A stretch of DNA of 64,000 nucleotides, taken from the NCBI GenBank assembly GCA_023511625.1, contig JAIMBD010000001.1:248001-312000 (forward strand). Reading direction: 5' to 3'. Both the position numbers and the translations under genes were made by a program. Origin of the DNA: Bacillota bacterium. Lineage in GTDB: Bacteria; Bacillota; Sulfobacillia; Sulfobacillales; Sulfobacillaceae. The notes under the pieces are model-generated. The model did not search any database and was not told the origin of the DNA. It saw nothing but the letters and a program-made list of their open reading frames with translations. Positions 50,965 through 59,016 of this stretch are shown here, piece by piece. How positions within the stretch are numbered: the first letter of the stretch is position 1; every line of letters starts with the position of its first letter.

Positions 50965-51070
50965 ACCCTGCCCGATCGGCTAAAGCGCCGAAAGCCCGTC
51001 AGGGCGTGGCCTCTGACCGTCTTTGGGCCCAGTCGACGGGGGTAAGGCCGCGGGGCCGGGACTGTGGCGT

Positions 51071-51232
51071 TCAGCGCCCGTCGCGGGCCCAGCCTTCTAG
51101 GGGCTCTTCTTCCCTTCCGCCGTCAGCGAGCCGGCCCCAGCGCCGGTGGAAGTGGGCGAGGGAGGCACCAAGCGCAGCCGAGAGGAGGGCGAAGAGCCCC
51201 CACACGAGGGGATTCCACCATGCGTATGCCAT
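51071..51232 (-). CDS. small membrane protein downstream of the FNT channel
   Basis: 53 residues: one transmembrane helix (WNPLVWGLFALLSAALGASLAHF) followed by a charged tail (RRWGRLADGGREEEPLEGWARDGR). ATG 51232 has AAGGAG nine bases upstream. It begins 17 bases after the end of the formate/nitrite channel gene, so it is probably co-expressed and could be a small subunit or assembly factor. Confidence 0.65.
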   Translation of the reverse strand: MAYAWWNPLVWGLFALLSAALGASLAHFHRRWGRLADGGREEEPLEGWARDGR

Positions 51233-51249
51233 CGGACGCCTCTCCTTCT

Positions 51250-52209
51250 CTAAAGGGTGCCCCCGGTGTCGACCCGTAAGCCCGCGCTCCGCGCTTTTCC
51301 CGTCGCCCGCCGGGCGCGCCCTTGGTAGAGCGCGCGCAGGCGCTCGGGGTCGGCCGCCCACTGGAAGGCCGTGGCCACGAACAGCGTGCCGCCGACGAAG
51401 TTGCCGAGCAGCGTGAACAGCTGGTCGTGTGCCCATCCGTACCGCCCGAATCCCCAGTGAAGCCAGGCCGTGGGCCCCGATGCGGTCAGGGCCAGATGGG
51501 TGACCGGCGTGAACAACGGCTGGGTCAAGAGGGGCAGGGCCAAGAATCCGATGTTGGCGATGGAGTGTTCGGTCATGCCGGCCACGAAGGCCAACGGGCC
51601 GTAGTAGGCCAGAAGCATTTTGCCGATGTCGGTTCGGGCTTTGAGGTAGAGAATCATGGCGGTTTGCAGAAGCCACGTGCACAATATCCCCAAAAGAAAG
51701 GTGGAAAAGTCCGGCATGCCCATCTTGCTGGCCGCCAAGGCGTGGGCGCGGATCAAGATCGGCGCCGTCCAGTAGGGACCACCGGCAGTGGCTACGATGG
51801 CCATGAAGCAAAAGCTGCCCAAGGCGTTGCCCACGTAGCTTGCGCCCACAAATCCGAGGTACTGGCGCAACCGGAGCCGGCCGTGGTAGACGGCGAGGAT
51901 GCCCAACGCCATGTCGGCCGTGACCAGAGAGACCTCCGAGACCATGATGATGACCAGCGAGAATCCAAACACGCCGCCGCTGATGAGGTTGGCCAACCCG
52001 GGGACGGCGATGCCGGCCGAGGTGGCAAGGGCCAGCATGGCGCCGAAGGCTACCATGGCTCCGCCCAGCGCCGCCTGCAGCCCGAAGGCCACCGGGCGGG
52101 AGACCAGGAGGCGGAATCGGCGCACGGCCAAGTCGGCGGCGCGCACCAAGGCCACTTCCAAGGGCCACGGGTCCAGTTCAGGCCCTTCTAGGACGGCACG
52201 GTCCAACAT
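51250..52209 (-). CDS. formate/nitrite transporter family (FNT) channel
   Basis: A 319-residue membrane protein with about six helices. The FNT signature is seen as YVGNALGSF near the middle and AGMTEHSIANIGF in the fifth helix region, where the pore His sits. The family carries formate, nitrite, hydrosulfide or lactate. Cytoplasmic ends are longer than in FocA (about 45 residues at the N-terminus). ATG 52209 has GAAGG before GGCGCCC. The acyl-CoA dehydrogenase homolog starts upstream in the same direction. Confidence 0.88.
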   Translation of the reverse strand: MLDRAVLEGPELDPWPLEVALVRAADLAVRRFRLLVSRPVAFGLQAALGGAMVAFGAMLALATSAGIAVPGLANLISGGVFGFSLVIIMVSEVSLVTADMALGILAVYHGRLRLRQYLGFVGASYVGNALGSFCFMAIVATAGGPYWTAPILIRAHALAASKMGMPDFSTFLLGILCTWLLQTAMILYLKARTDIGKMLLAYYGPLAFVAGMTEHSIANIGFLALPLLTQPLFTPVTHLALTASGPTAWLHWGFGRYGWAHDQLFTLLGNFVGGTLFVATAFQWAADPERLRALYQGRARRATGKARSAGLRVDTGGTL

Positions 52210-52278
52210 GGGCGCCCCTTCTTTCTTTCCAACCACTGTTGCCGACCCCTCGCGACCGAAAGCTCTGCCTGCAGCGCA

Positions 52279-53445
52279 TCAACGACCAGGGGCCCCCGAA
52301 ATCTCCCGGGCCCATTTTGCGGCCGCTGGCCTCATGAGGCCGGTCGCGACCGGGGCGCGCGCCGGCTCCGCCGCTTGGCGGAGGCGGTGCAGCTCTAAGG
52401 CCAGATGCTTGAGCGAGGGCGTGACCACGCTCAGGAAGTACGCCTCGAGCAGGCGGGTCGCCCCGTAGCTGCCGGCGCAGTATCCGCCGGCGCCGAGCCC
52501 CACCATGGCGTGGCGGGCCAGGTCCAAGAGGTGCCAGGCGGCGCGGGCCCGGGTGGTCAGGACCTGTTGCCAATGCGCTGGGCTTGGGTCGAGCGGGTCC
52601 TTGCGCCCGAGCTCCCAGGTGGCGTCTCGTAGGACCCGCATGGCTTCCGCCACTGTGCCCCAGCCCGGCCACTCGAAGTCCTCCCACCCGCACCAGCGGT
52701 CGGCCATGCGCCCAAGGCGTCCGATGAGGTCTTCGGCGGCGCCGAAGGCCATCGCCGACTGGGTCCACACGAAGGCGGGGCGAATGGCCTTTACTACTGC
52801 GTCGGCGCATTCGTGGACCACCCACTCGCGCGGGACCTCGACCCCCTCAAAGGTGACGGCGTAGGTGGCGGTCCCGTTGAGCGCTACAAAGGGGCGCCGC
52901 TCCTGGACCTTCACCGACGCCGCCGCGGTGGGAATGAGAGCCAAAAGCCGCTGTTCGGGGGAGATTGCCGCCACCACCGCCATCCACCCGTCGCGGGTGA
53001 GGTTGGAGACGGCTGGCAAGCGGCCGCAAATGCGCCAGCCGGTCCGGGTGGGCGTGGCCTGAAGCCGGAGCGGTTCGAGGCCGGCGTAAAACTTCATGGC
53101 GTTGGAAAGACCGGTGGCTCCGGCCACTTCGCCCGCCGCCAGCTGGGGCAACAGCGCTTGGCGCAGCGCGGGGTTGGCACCGGCCGCAAGGTAGGCCATG
53201 GTCGCCGTGTGGCACCACACCACGAAGGCCGCGCTGAGGGAGAGGGCCGCAACCGCCTCGATGAGGAGAAAGCGCTGCCGCTCCCACTCGGCGGGGTCTT
53301 GCGTGGGGTCGCCGAGCGCGCCCAACCGGCCGAGGTCTGAAAGTAACTGGGCGGGATATTGCCCAGCCGCAATGGCCCGTTGGCGGGGGGCCACCGCCTC
53401 CTCGAGGTAGCGGTGCCAAGGGGCCGGCGTCTTTCCGCTGTGCAT
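52279..53445 (-). CDS. acyl-CoA dehydrogenase-family flavoprotein
   Basis: A 388-residue protein with the acyl-CoA dehydrogenase fold order: helical N-terminal domain (PAQLLSDLGRLGALGDP), a middle beta domain (GEVAGATGLSNAMKF, NGTATYAVTFEGVEVPREWVV) and a C-terminal helical domain ending GLGAGGYCAGSYGATRLLEAYFLSVVTPS. The usual catalytic glutamate near the end is not obvious, so it may act on a different substrate or as a monooxygenase-type homolog (DszC/SfnC branch), which is possible but unproved. ATG 53445 follows AAGGAGG by seven bases. The next gene downstream is the FNT channel. Confidence 0.82.
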   Translation of the reverse strand: MHSGKTPAPWHRYLEEAVAPRQRAIAAGQYPAQLLSDLGRLGALGDPTQDPAEWERQRFLLIEAVAALSLSAAFVVWCHTATMAYLAAGANPALRQALLPQLAAGEVAGATGLSNAMKFYAGLEPLRLQATPTRTGWRICGRLPAVSNLTRDGWMAVVAAISPEQRLLALIPTAAASVKVQERRPFVALNGTATYAVTFEGVEVPREWVVHECADAVVKAIRPAFVWTQSAMAFGAAEDLIGRLGRMADRWCGWEDFEWPGWGTVAEAMRVLRDATWELGRKDPLDPSPAHWQQVLTTRARAAWHLLDLARHAMVGLGAGGYCAGSYGATRLLEAYFLSVVTPSLKHLALELHRLRQAAEPARAPVATGLMRPAAAKWAREISGAPGR

Positions 53446-54246
53446 GGCCACGCCTCCTTGTCTTGGGGTCTTGAGCGATGGAAACGCGCCGTCGTCGTGC
53501 TTGGGGAAAGGATGGGGGACGCCGGGGCAAGGACCCCCCTTGTGGACGTGGGGGATTCCAGGGACGTTCCCGCCGCCCTCCCCCCTGTCTGCCCGGAGCG
53601 GGTGGCGTTCGCCGTCGAATGAGTGTAGGCCCGGTACGGGCGTTGCGCCCCCGCGCTCCGCAAGACTGCTGCCCCGCGCCAGACGGGCCGGACGCTTTGG
53701 CCGCCGGTGCGCCCCCGTGCGGGCCCGCGCGTGCAAGAGGACGCGGCGGGCCGCCCCTGCGGGACCCATGCGCGGATCGCCCTGAAAGGCTGCGAGGGCC
53801 CGGCTGGCCGACGGGACCTCGGCCCCGAGGGGTGGGGCGGAATCGACGTCCGCCGCGACCGCCACCTGCACCGAGGGGACTGCCACCACCTGCGGGGGCT
53901 GGCGGACCGTGCTCACGGATGCCGGCGGCGCCCTGCAGCCGGCCCCGGCTCTCGCCGCCCGGGCTGCCCACCCTGGCGGTGACGCCGTACGCCGCAGCTT
54001 TGAAGCCACCGGCGTCTGGGTCTCGCACCCGGCCTTGTGGCTCGGCCCAGCACGCTGCCCCGCTCCGGGTGCGTCTTTCTGCGCCCTCGGACCGTGCGGC
54101 GCTACGTCGCCTGCTTCCCCAACGTGCCCGGGTCCTGCCGGTCGTGACCACTTTGGGGTCCACGGGGGGGTTCGTGTGCCTCTCGCTTGACCCTTCCACG
54201 GGTCTTGCCATTTCCCCCCCATTTTTCTTCCCGGCGGCGCTTGGGG
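53446..54246. other. 800-base stretch without a convincing gene
   Basis: Very GC-rich DNA between the acyl-CoA dehydrogenase homolog and the OsmC gene. Six-frame translations are long but are dominated by Arg, Pro and Gly, without ribosome sites or known motifs. It may contain a decayed gene. No insertion sequence ends, tRNA or terminator were recognised. Confidence 0.4.
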
Positions 54247-54777
54247 TCAGGGATTGAGCTCGGCCACCACCCGCACCGGGTTGCGCAAGGTGTTGGCCAC
54301 CGGCGACCACCGCAGCGTCCGCTCGTGGAGTTCGCGTTCTTGTTCTGGCGTCATGTCGGCCTTGATGTGGGCCTTGACGCGGATTTCGGTAAACCCGGCC
54401 ACCTGGTCTGGCGGCGTTTCCCGCCGTACGCCCCACACGGGCGAGATGTCGATGTCGCCTTCCAGTTCCAGGCGCAACTCTTCTACGGCGATGCCCATGG
54501 CGGTAGCGTTGGCCATGTAGCCCACGGAAAGGCAGGCGCCCAAGGCGGCGAGCACATGCTCCGACGGGTTTGGGGTGGTGTCGGTGCCCAAAAGCTGCGG
54601 CGGTTCGTCGATCATCACCGGATTGCGGTCGCGAATGTACGTGGCGTTGAGAAAGCCGCCCTGGCAGACGGTGACGGCGCGACTGACCTTTTTAAACGCC
54701 GCCGGGTCTTGATTGGCGGCATCGACCAAGGCCTTGAGCCGGTCTTCCGGAACGGTGCTAAGACGGGTGTTGGCCAT
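54247..54777 (-). CDS. OsmC/Ohr-family protein
   Basis: A 176-residue OsmC-like protein that by family reduces organic hydroperoxides with two cysteines. They are at GGFLNATY-adjacent VCQGG and in the helix HVLAALGACLSVGYMANA. PNPSEHVLAALGAC is the family signature. ATG 54777 has GAAGGAGGG seven to nine bases upstream. It has a clear housekeeping promoter overlapped by a palindrome, so it is probably regulated by a peroxide- or stress-responsive repressor (inference). It is a single-gene unit. Confidence 0.9.
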   Translation of the reverse strand: MANTRLSTVPEDRLKALVDAANQDPAAFKKVSRAVTVCQGGFLNATYIRDRNPVMIDEPPQLLGTDTTPNPSEHVLAALGACLSVGYMANATAMGIAVEELRLELEGDIDISPVWGVRRETPPDQVAGFTEIRVKAHIKADMTPEQERELHERTLRWSPVANTLRNPVRVVAELNP

Positions 54778-54860
54778 GACATGCCCTCCTTCGGATGCCG
54801 ATGCGAGCGATGGGACGTCGGTGCGTCTGCCTCCCGAAGACCGTACGGAGGCTGGAAAGG

Positions 54861-54889
54861 AGAATAGCATAGATAAGAGATATTGTCTA
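54861..54889 (-). promoter_or_regulatory. SigA-type promoter of the osmC-like gene
   Basis: On the minus strand TAGACA (54884-54889, five of six matches to TTGACA), a 17-base spacer and TATTCT (54861-54866). It lies in an AT-rich island unlike the surroundings. The transcript would begin near 54854, giving a leader of about 77 bases. Confidence 0.65.
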
Positions 54890-54898
54890 GAGTCTCTA
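54888..54898. promoter_or_regulatory. palindromic operator candidate
   Basis: TAGAGTCTCTA is a perfect 11-base palindrome overlapping the -35 of the osmC-like promoter; further half-sites AGAGA/TCTCT flank it. The position suits a repressor such as an OhrR/MarR-type protein, but the sequence is not the known Bacillus OhrR site. Confidence 0.45.
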
Positions 54899-55328
54899 TA
54901 GGATATTGGGCCATTCTCGGTGGCAGCCGAGGAGGGAGCGTGCGGCACCTGCGGTCAGGGGCCGCTGCGGTTCGTGGCCACCCCAACCCAAATGAAAACG
55001 AAAGACCTCGAGCACGCACGCTGACGCGGATCGATAGCATTCGCTATGATCTGACCGGCCGTGTTGTTTCGTTCCCTCTGTCTTATGGGCGGCGGCCGAA
55101 GGGAGGCGTCCTTCCAGTCTTTCCGGGGGGCGGGATGTCAACCCCCCGCACAGCGTGCAGGTTGAGGGGGGTCCGCCTACGCCCGGCGGTCCGTTCCGGG
55201 AACGATAGGGCAAGCAGGAGCGAGGGGGATCAAGGGGGCGGGATGCCGCGGCCCGCTTCCGGGTTGCCAGTGGGCCCGGGGAATGGGCGCCGTCTGGCCT
55301 GGTAGGGTGAGTCGGCACGGAGGGTGCC

Positions 55329-56180
55329 ATGGTTGGGGCGAGATGGTCGGGATGGGTCCTGTTGCGTCCTTGGCCCACCTTGGGCTATGGGCTTTCGGCG
55401 GTGGCCGTGGGGGCTTGCCTTGCTCGCCGCCCGTGGGCGCCGCACGCCTGGGCCGCGCTGGGGTTGGCCGCCGCCGGCGTGGGGGTGGTGCAAGGGGTCT
55501 TGGCCCACGCCTGGAACGACCGGCAAGATCGCGCCTCTGGCGCCGACGCCAGAGCGGCTAGCGACTGGGACCGGTGGGTGGCACCGGCAGTGGTGCTGTA
55601 TGCGGCCCTGGGGGCGGCGGGGGTTCTCCTCCGGGGGCCTTGGGCCGGGGTTTTGGCCGCGCTTGGGATATGGAGCGCATGGGCCTACAGCGTGCCGGCC
55701 TGGCGCCTTGCGTATCGTCCCTTTTGGGGGGAGTGGGGGGCCATCTTTCCGGGGGTGGCGGCGGCAGTAGTGGCAGGGAGCCTTGCCGCAGGCGGCCTCA
55801 CCGGGTCGGTGGGCTGGGCGGCAGGGCTTGAGGGGGGACTTACCGTGGCGGCAGTCCTGCACCACCACCTGCGCGATGTGGAGACCGACTGGTCGGCTCG
55901 GCCCCAAAAGCGCACCACGCCGGCTTGGTGGCGCCATCGGCGCGGTGGCGACCCGCGTCTTCCCGCCGGGGTGGCGGCGGCTTTGGTGACCGTAGGCGGC
56001 GTGGTCGCGGCAGCCTTCTGGACACCGTTTTTGGGCACGGCAGTGGCCGGCCTTCTCGCCGCCTGGTTGGCCTTCCGACCGGACTTGAGGCCTTGGGCCG
56101 TAAGCCGGCGCGACCGTTGGTTCAAGGGGCTCGTGGCGGCCCACGCCTTGTGGTTGGTGGCGGCGGGCCTTGGCCGTTGA
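55329..56180 (+). CDS. UbiA-family prenyltransferase-like protein
   Basis: A 283-residue protein with about eight helices. The first Asp-rich motif is NDRQDRASGAD within VLAHAWNDRQDR (compare NDxxDxxxD of UbiA/MenA), and the second is RDVETDWSARPQKRTT (compare DxxxD plus K-T). These bind the prenyl diphosphate through Mg. The helix between, FWGEWGAIFPG, also matches. It might act in menaquinone or related lipid synthesis; the substrate is unclear. ATG 55329 follows GGAGGG. It is convergent with the LCP gene, ten bases away. Confidence 0.82.
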   Translation: MVGARWSGWVLLRPWPTLGYGLSAVAVGACLARRPWAPHAWAALGLAAAGVGVVQGVLAHAWNDRQDRASGADARAASDWDRWVAPAVVLYAALGAAGVLLRGPWAGVLAALGIWSAWAYSVPAWRLAYRPFWGEWGAIFPGVAAAVVAGSLAAGGLTGSVGWAAGLEGGLTVAAVLHHHLRDVETDWSARPQKRTTPAWWRHRRGGDPRLPAGVAAALVTVGGVVAAAFWTPFLGTAVAGLLAAWLAFRPDLRPWAVSRRDRWFKGLVAAHALWLVAAGLGR

Positions 56181-56190
56181 GCGGAGGCGG

Positions 56191-57438
56191 TCACAGCCGG
56201 GCGGACGGATTGAGGTGCAAGGCGCTTCCGACGGTGATCACCAGGTCGACGCCGGGGACGTCGTGATACGGGATGTTCTCCACCGTTACGGACCCCGGGC
56301 CGCCGAGTGCCTGCTCCAGGCGGTCGGCCAGGTACTGGTCACCGGTGTAGTTGGCGATGATGGTGCGGGTGGCGTGATGCTGATTGGCCCACAAGGCCGG
56401 TCCTACCGTCACCCCTTGGCTTTGCAGCCAGTCGACCACGCTCGTGGCCGGGGCAAGACTTTCGGTGCCGCTCGCCACCTCGGCGCGCAGGCGGTGGAGG
56501 TCTTCGGGGGTAAGACCGCCGATCAGGGTGTCGTGCTCCACCACCGGCAAAAGTCGCTGGTCGAGCACCCAGTAGCTGATGCCCCCTTGGGTCCACGGAG
56601 AGCCGGGGAGGGTGGCGTAACGGACCTGGCTCAGATGCACCTTTCGCGCCAACAGGGCCAAGGCGAAGAGGTCTTGGCGGGAGAGGTCGGTGCGGACGTC
56701 TTGGCGTATCAGGCCGATCACCCGCGGCCATTGGGAAAGCTCAGCCGGAGTCATAAGCTTTTGCAAGATGAGGCGGAGCACGTACTGCTGCTGCTGGATG
56801 CGCCCGATGTCGCCGAGCGCCTCGTTGCGAAAGCGCACGAACTCCAGCACCTGGTATCCGTTGAGGTGGTGGGTTCCCGGCTGGAGGTGGATGTTCAGAT
56901 AGCTGTAGGGGCCGGTGGCCGTGCCGTAGTTCATGGCGTAGGGGACGTAGACGTCAAGCCCCCCGATGGCGTTGATGACTTGGGCAAAATGGGCCATGGT
57001 GATCTCGGCGTAAAAGTCGACCGGCACTCCGAGCGTCTTTTCCACCACTGCTTGGGCCAGCGCGGGGCCTCCGACGAAGTTGGCGTCGTTGATCTTGGCG
57101 ATCCCGCCGGCTTGCGGAAGGTCGATGCGGCTGTCGCGCGGGATGGAGACCACGCCCGCTTGTCCGGTGCGAAGGTTCAGGGCCACCAGCATCATGGTGT
57201 CGGTCTGGTCGGGGACGTTGACCGGGTTCACGATGTCGGTGGCGCCGTTTTCCACCAATCCCTCCCCTAACAGGAGCACCGTGATGGTGTGTTGGAAGGG
57301 CGGAGGGTTGTGGGCGGCCACGGCCGAAAGCGCCGCCTTGGCTGAACGGTAGAGCACGAAGCCGCCGAGGCCCAAGGCCATGACCAAAACTCCCAAGCAC
57401 AGTCCCACTATGCGTCCCCATCGGGCTCTGCGCCGCAT
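56191..57438 (-). CDS. LCP-family wall polymer transferase (LytR-CpsA-Psr)
   Basis: A 415-residue membrane-anchored enzyme that attaches undecaprenyl-linked glycopolymers to peptidoglycan. One N-terminal helix (IVGLCLGVLVMALGLGGFVLY) precedes the LCP domain (about 55-250): DQTDTMMLVALN, GVVSIPRDSRIDL with the conserved Arg, INAIGGLDVYVP and FVRFRNEALGDIGRIQRQ-like FVRFRNEALGDIGRIQQQQ. The C-terminal part (about 320-410) resembles LytR_C. Its promoter shares 13 bases with the promoter of the nucleotide-sugar operon, which suggests that it ligates that glycan. Confidence 0.93.
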   Translation of the reverse strand: MRRRARWGRIVGLCLGVLVMALGLGGFVLYRSAKAALSAVAAHNPPPFQHTITVLLLGEGLVENGATDIVNPVNVPDQTDTMMLVALNLRTGQAGVVSIPRDSRIDLPQAGGIAKINDANFVGGPALAQAVVEKTLGVPVDFYAEITMAHFAQVINAIGGLDVYVPYAMNYGTATGPYSYLNIHLQPGTHHLNGYQVLEFVRFRNEALGDIGRIQQQQYVLRLILQKLMTPAELSQWPRVIGLIRQDVRTDLSRQDLFALALLARKVHLSQVRYATLPGSPWTQGGISYWVLDQRLLPVVEHDTLIGGLTPEDLHRLRAEVASGTESLAPATSVVDWLQSQGVTVGPALWANQHHATRTIIANYTGDQYLADRLEQALGGPGSVTVENIPYHDVPGVDLVITVGSALHLNPSARL

Positions 57439-57468
57439 GCCGCCCTCCTCCTCGCCGCGATTCGACCC

Positions 57469-57475
57469 GATTATA
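57469..57475 (-). promoter_or_regulatory. -10 element of the LCP gene
   Basis: TATAAT at 57470-57475 on the minus strand, followed by CGGGTCG. The same 13 bases occur at 32135-32147. The start of transcription would lie about 25 bases before the ATG, just ahead of the ribosome site GGAGGAGGG. Confidence 0.55.
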
Positions 57476-57546
57476 CCCTAGCCGCGCGCGGCGGCGGGCC
57501 GGCAACATTTGGCGGAGCCCCGAGGGTGCCGAGGAGCAGGCTTGTG

Positions 57547-58179
57547 TCAGGCCGGGAACGGGCCGAACACCCAGGCCCACATGGTGCCCTCCAGCGCTGG
57601 CAGCGGACGCGGGGCCGGCGGGATGTCCGCTACCTGATCGGCATGGGCCAACACCGAAAGACGCCCCGCCGGGGCCAGGCGGGGACGGGCCGCCTGGACG
57701 AGGCGGCTTAACGAGAGGGCCTGCGGAGCCAGCACCAGGATGCGGTCCCACCGGCGGGAGTCCCCGGCCAAAAACTCCCACAGGTCGGCCACCACCAGTT
57801 CTGTGGGGGCGGCGAGGCCCACTGCCTGGCCCACGGCCACGAGCTTCGGGTCGCGCTCGACGCCGACCACCGGGCTGGCGCCGAGGTCGCGCAGGATGCG
57901 CACCTCAAGGCCGGCGTGGGCGCCGAGGGTGAGAACCGACTGCGCGGCCAGGGCGGCGCGCCGAGGCACGCCCGAGGCCCAAAGCGCCGCCGCCACGCGG
58001 GCGTGGACGAAACTCGGGATGAGGGCCGGCGTCCCGATATGGCCGAGGGCCAAAAGCCGTTCCTCGGCGGCCCGGGCCAGCGTCTGCCAGCCCCGGCGTT
58101 CTGCCTTTTTCGAGGGGAATCGGCGGTAGAGGGACTCAAAATGCACAAGGTCCATGCCGCCTTCCGCGGCGCGGCTCAT
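57547..58179 (-). CDS. class I SAM-dependent methyltransferase-like protein
   Basis: 210 residues. The central VLTLGAHAGLEVRILRDLGASPVVGVERDPKLVAVGQAVGL reads as motif I and the acidic loop after strand 2 of a Rossmann methyltransferase, and LVVADLWEFLAGDSRRWDRILVLAPQ as motifs II-III. The N-terminus is helical (FESLYRRFPSKKAERRGWQTLARAAEERLL). Motif I is degenerate (GAHAG), so activity is uncertain. Its ATG overlaps the stop of the hemerythrin-like gene (ATGA), so the two are one operon. Confidence 0.7.
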   Translation of the reverse strand: MSRAAEGGMDLVHFESLYRRFPSKKAERRGWQTLARAAEERLLALGHIGTPALIPSFVHARVAAALWASGVPRRAALAAQSVLTLGAHAGLEVRILRDLGASPVVGVERDPKLVAVGQAVGLAAPTELVVADLWEFLAGDSRRWDRILVLAPQALSLSRLVQAARPRLAPAGRLSVLAHADQVADIPPAPRPLPALEGTMWAWVFGPFPA

Positions 58180-58697
58180 GGGCGGTCTTCGAGCAGCCGG
58201 ATGGGCGGGCGGGCGGAAAGGCCGAGGCCGGCGACTCCGCTTCCCGCGTCAGGCTCGGGGCACTCGGAGGCCGGAGCCGGACGGGGATGCCTAGCGTGTG
58301 GCCAGGCCCAAAGCGCCGCCTCCTCGTCGTCTGCGTGGCGGCGAAAAAGGGCGTCGAGGTCTTGGAGCAGCGCCAGCACGGCCTCCCAATCCGCGTTTTC
58401 CAGGGAGTCGGCCAGCCGGTCGACGCCTTCGGCGATGGCGCGGTGTTGTGCGCTCAGCGCGGCGTGGGGAAAGCCGGCCCAGGCCGGCGACTGTGCCCAC
58501 GCTGCCTCCTCGGTTTCGGCGTGGGCTAAGACCCGCTCGCGCCAATGGGCCAAGGCAGCGGAGGCGACCTCGGCCCGAAGCGCGGGCGATGCCTCCCGAA
58601 TCGCCTGCGCCATCGCTTCGGTCCACGCTTCTCCTTCGGCCGTTGTGGCCAGGTGGATGCGGCGATGCCAATAGGGGTCGGCCAAGGCGGGTCCCAT
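58176..58697 (-). CDS. hemerythrin-like domain protein
   Basis: 173 residues, mostly alpha-helical. HWRERVLAHAETEEAAW, AQHRAIAEGVDRLADSL and DLDALFRRHADDEEAALW give the spaced His/Glu pattern (H-x-x-x-E) of hemerythrin HHE domains that bind a di-iron centre. Such proteins bind oxygen or nitric oxide or sense redox state. The last 50 residues are Pro-rich and may be disordered. ATG 58697 follows GGGAGGTG. It is divergent from the large membrane protein at 59017, which may also deal with oxygen or nitrogen oxides (inference). Confidence 0.78.
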   Translation of the reverse strand: MGPALADPYWHRRIHLATTAEGEAWTEAMAQAIREASPALRAEVASAALAHWRERVLAHAETEEAAWAQSPAWAGFPHAALSAQHRAIAEGVDRLADSLENADWEAVLALLQDLDALFRRHADDEEAALWAWPHARHPRPAPASECPEPDAGSGVAGLGLSARPPIRLLEDRP

Positions 58698-59016
58698 GGG
58701 GCACCTCCCAATTCGCGCCGTCTCTTTGAACCTCTTACTTTCTCTCATTATCGAGGGCTTTCCTGCGGGGGCCAAGGGCCGTCCGGTGCGCGAAGAAGGG
58801 TCAGGCGGGCCGGGGAAGAGGGCCCGAACGGCGCATCCGGCAGTCGCCCCTCCGAGCATGGTGATCGCGATCACGGACGGGCGGGCGGGTTCGGCGCACA
58901 GTGGCGATGGGATTGGCATCGGGAGCGTGCTCGGGGGTAAGATGAGGGCAAAGTTTGGGTGCACATCCCGGCGGGCGCGACCGGTGGGGCTTGCAGGGCT
59001 GAAGGGGGAAGCGGCG

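Larger units (their letters stand above)
54778..55328. other. intergenic region between OsmC and UbiA-like genes
   Basis: About 550 bases without a gene. Its left end holds the OsmC promoter. Further right there are CCCCCC/GGGGGG segments (55150-55182) that could form a hairpin, and no ORF with a ribosome site. Confidence 0.4.

Noticed and set aside
53478-54257. Long plus- and minus-strand ORFs in the 53.5-54.3 kb gap
   Set aside because: Composition is dominated by Arg, Pro and Gly, overlapping frames are open on both strands, and there are no motifs or ribosome sites.
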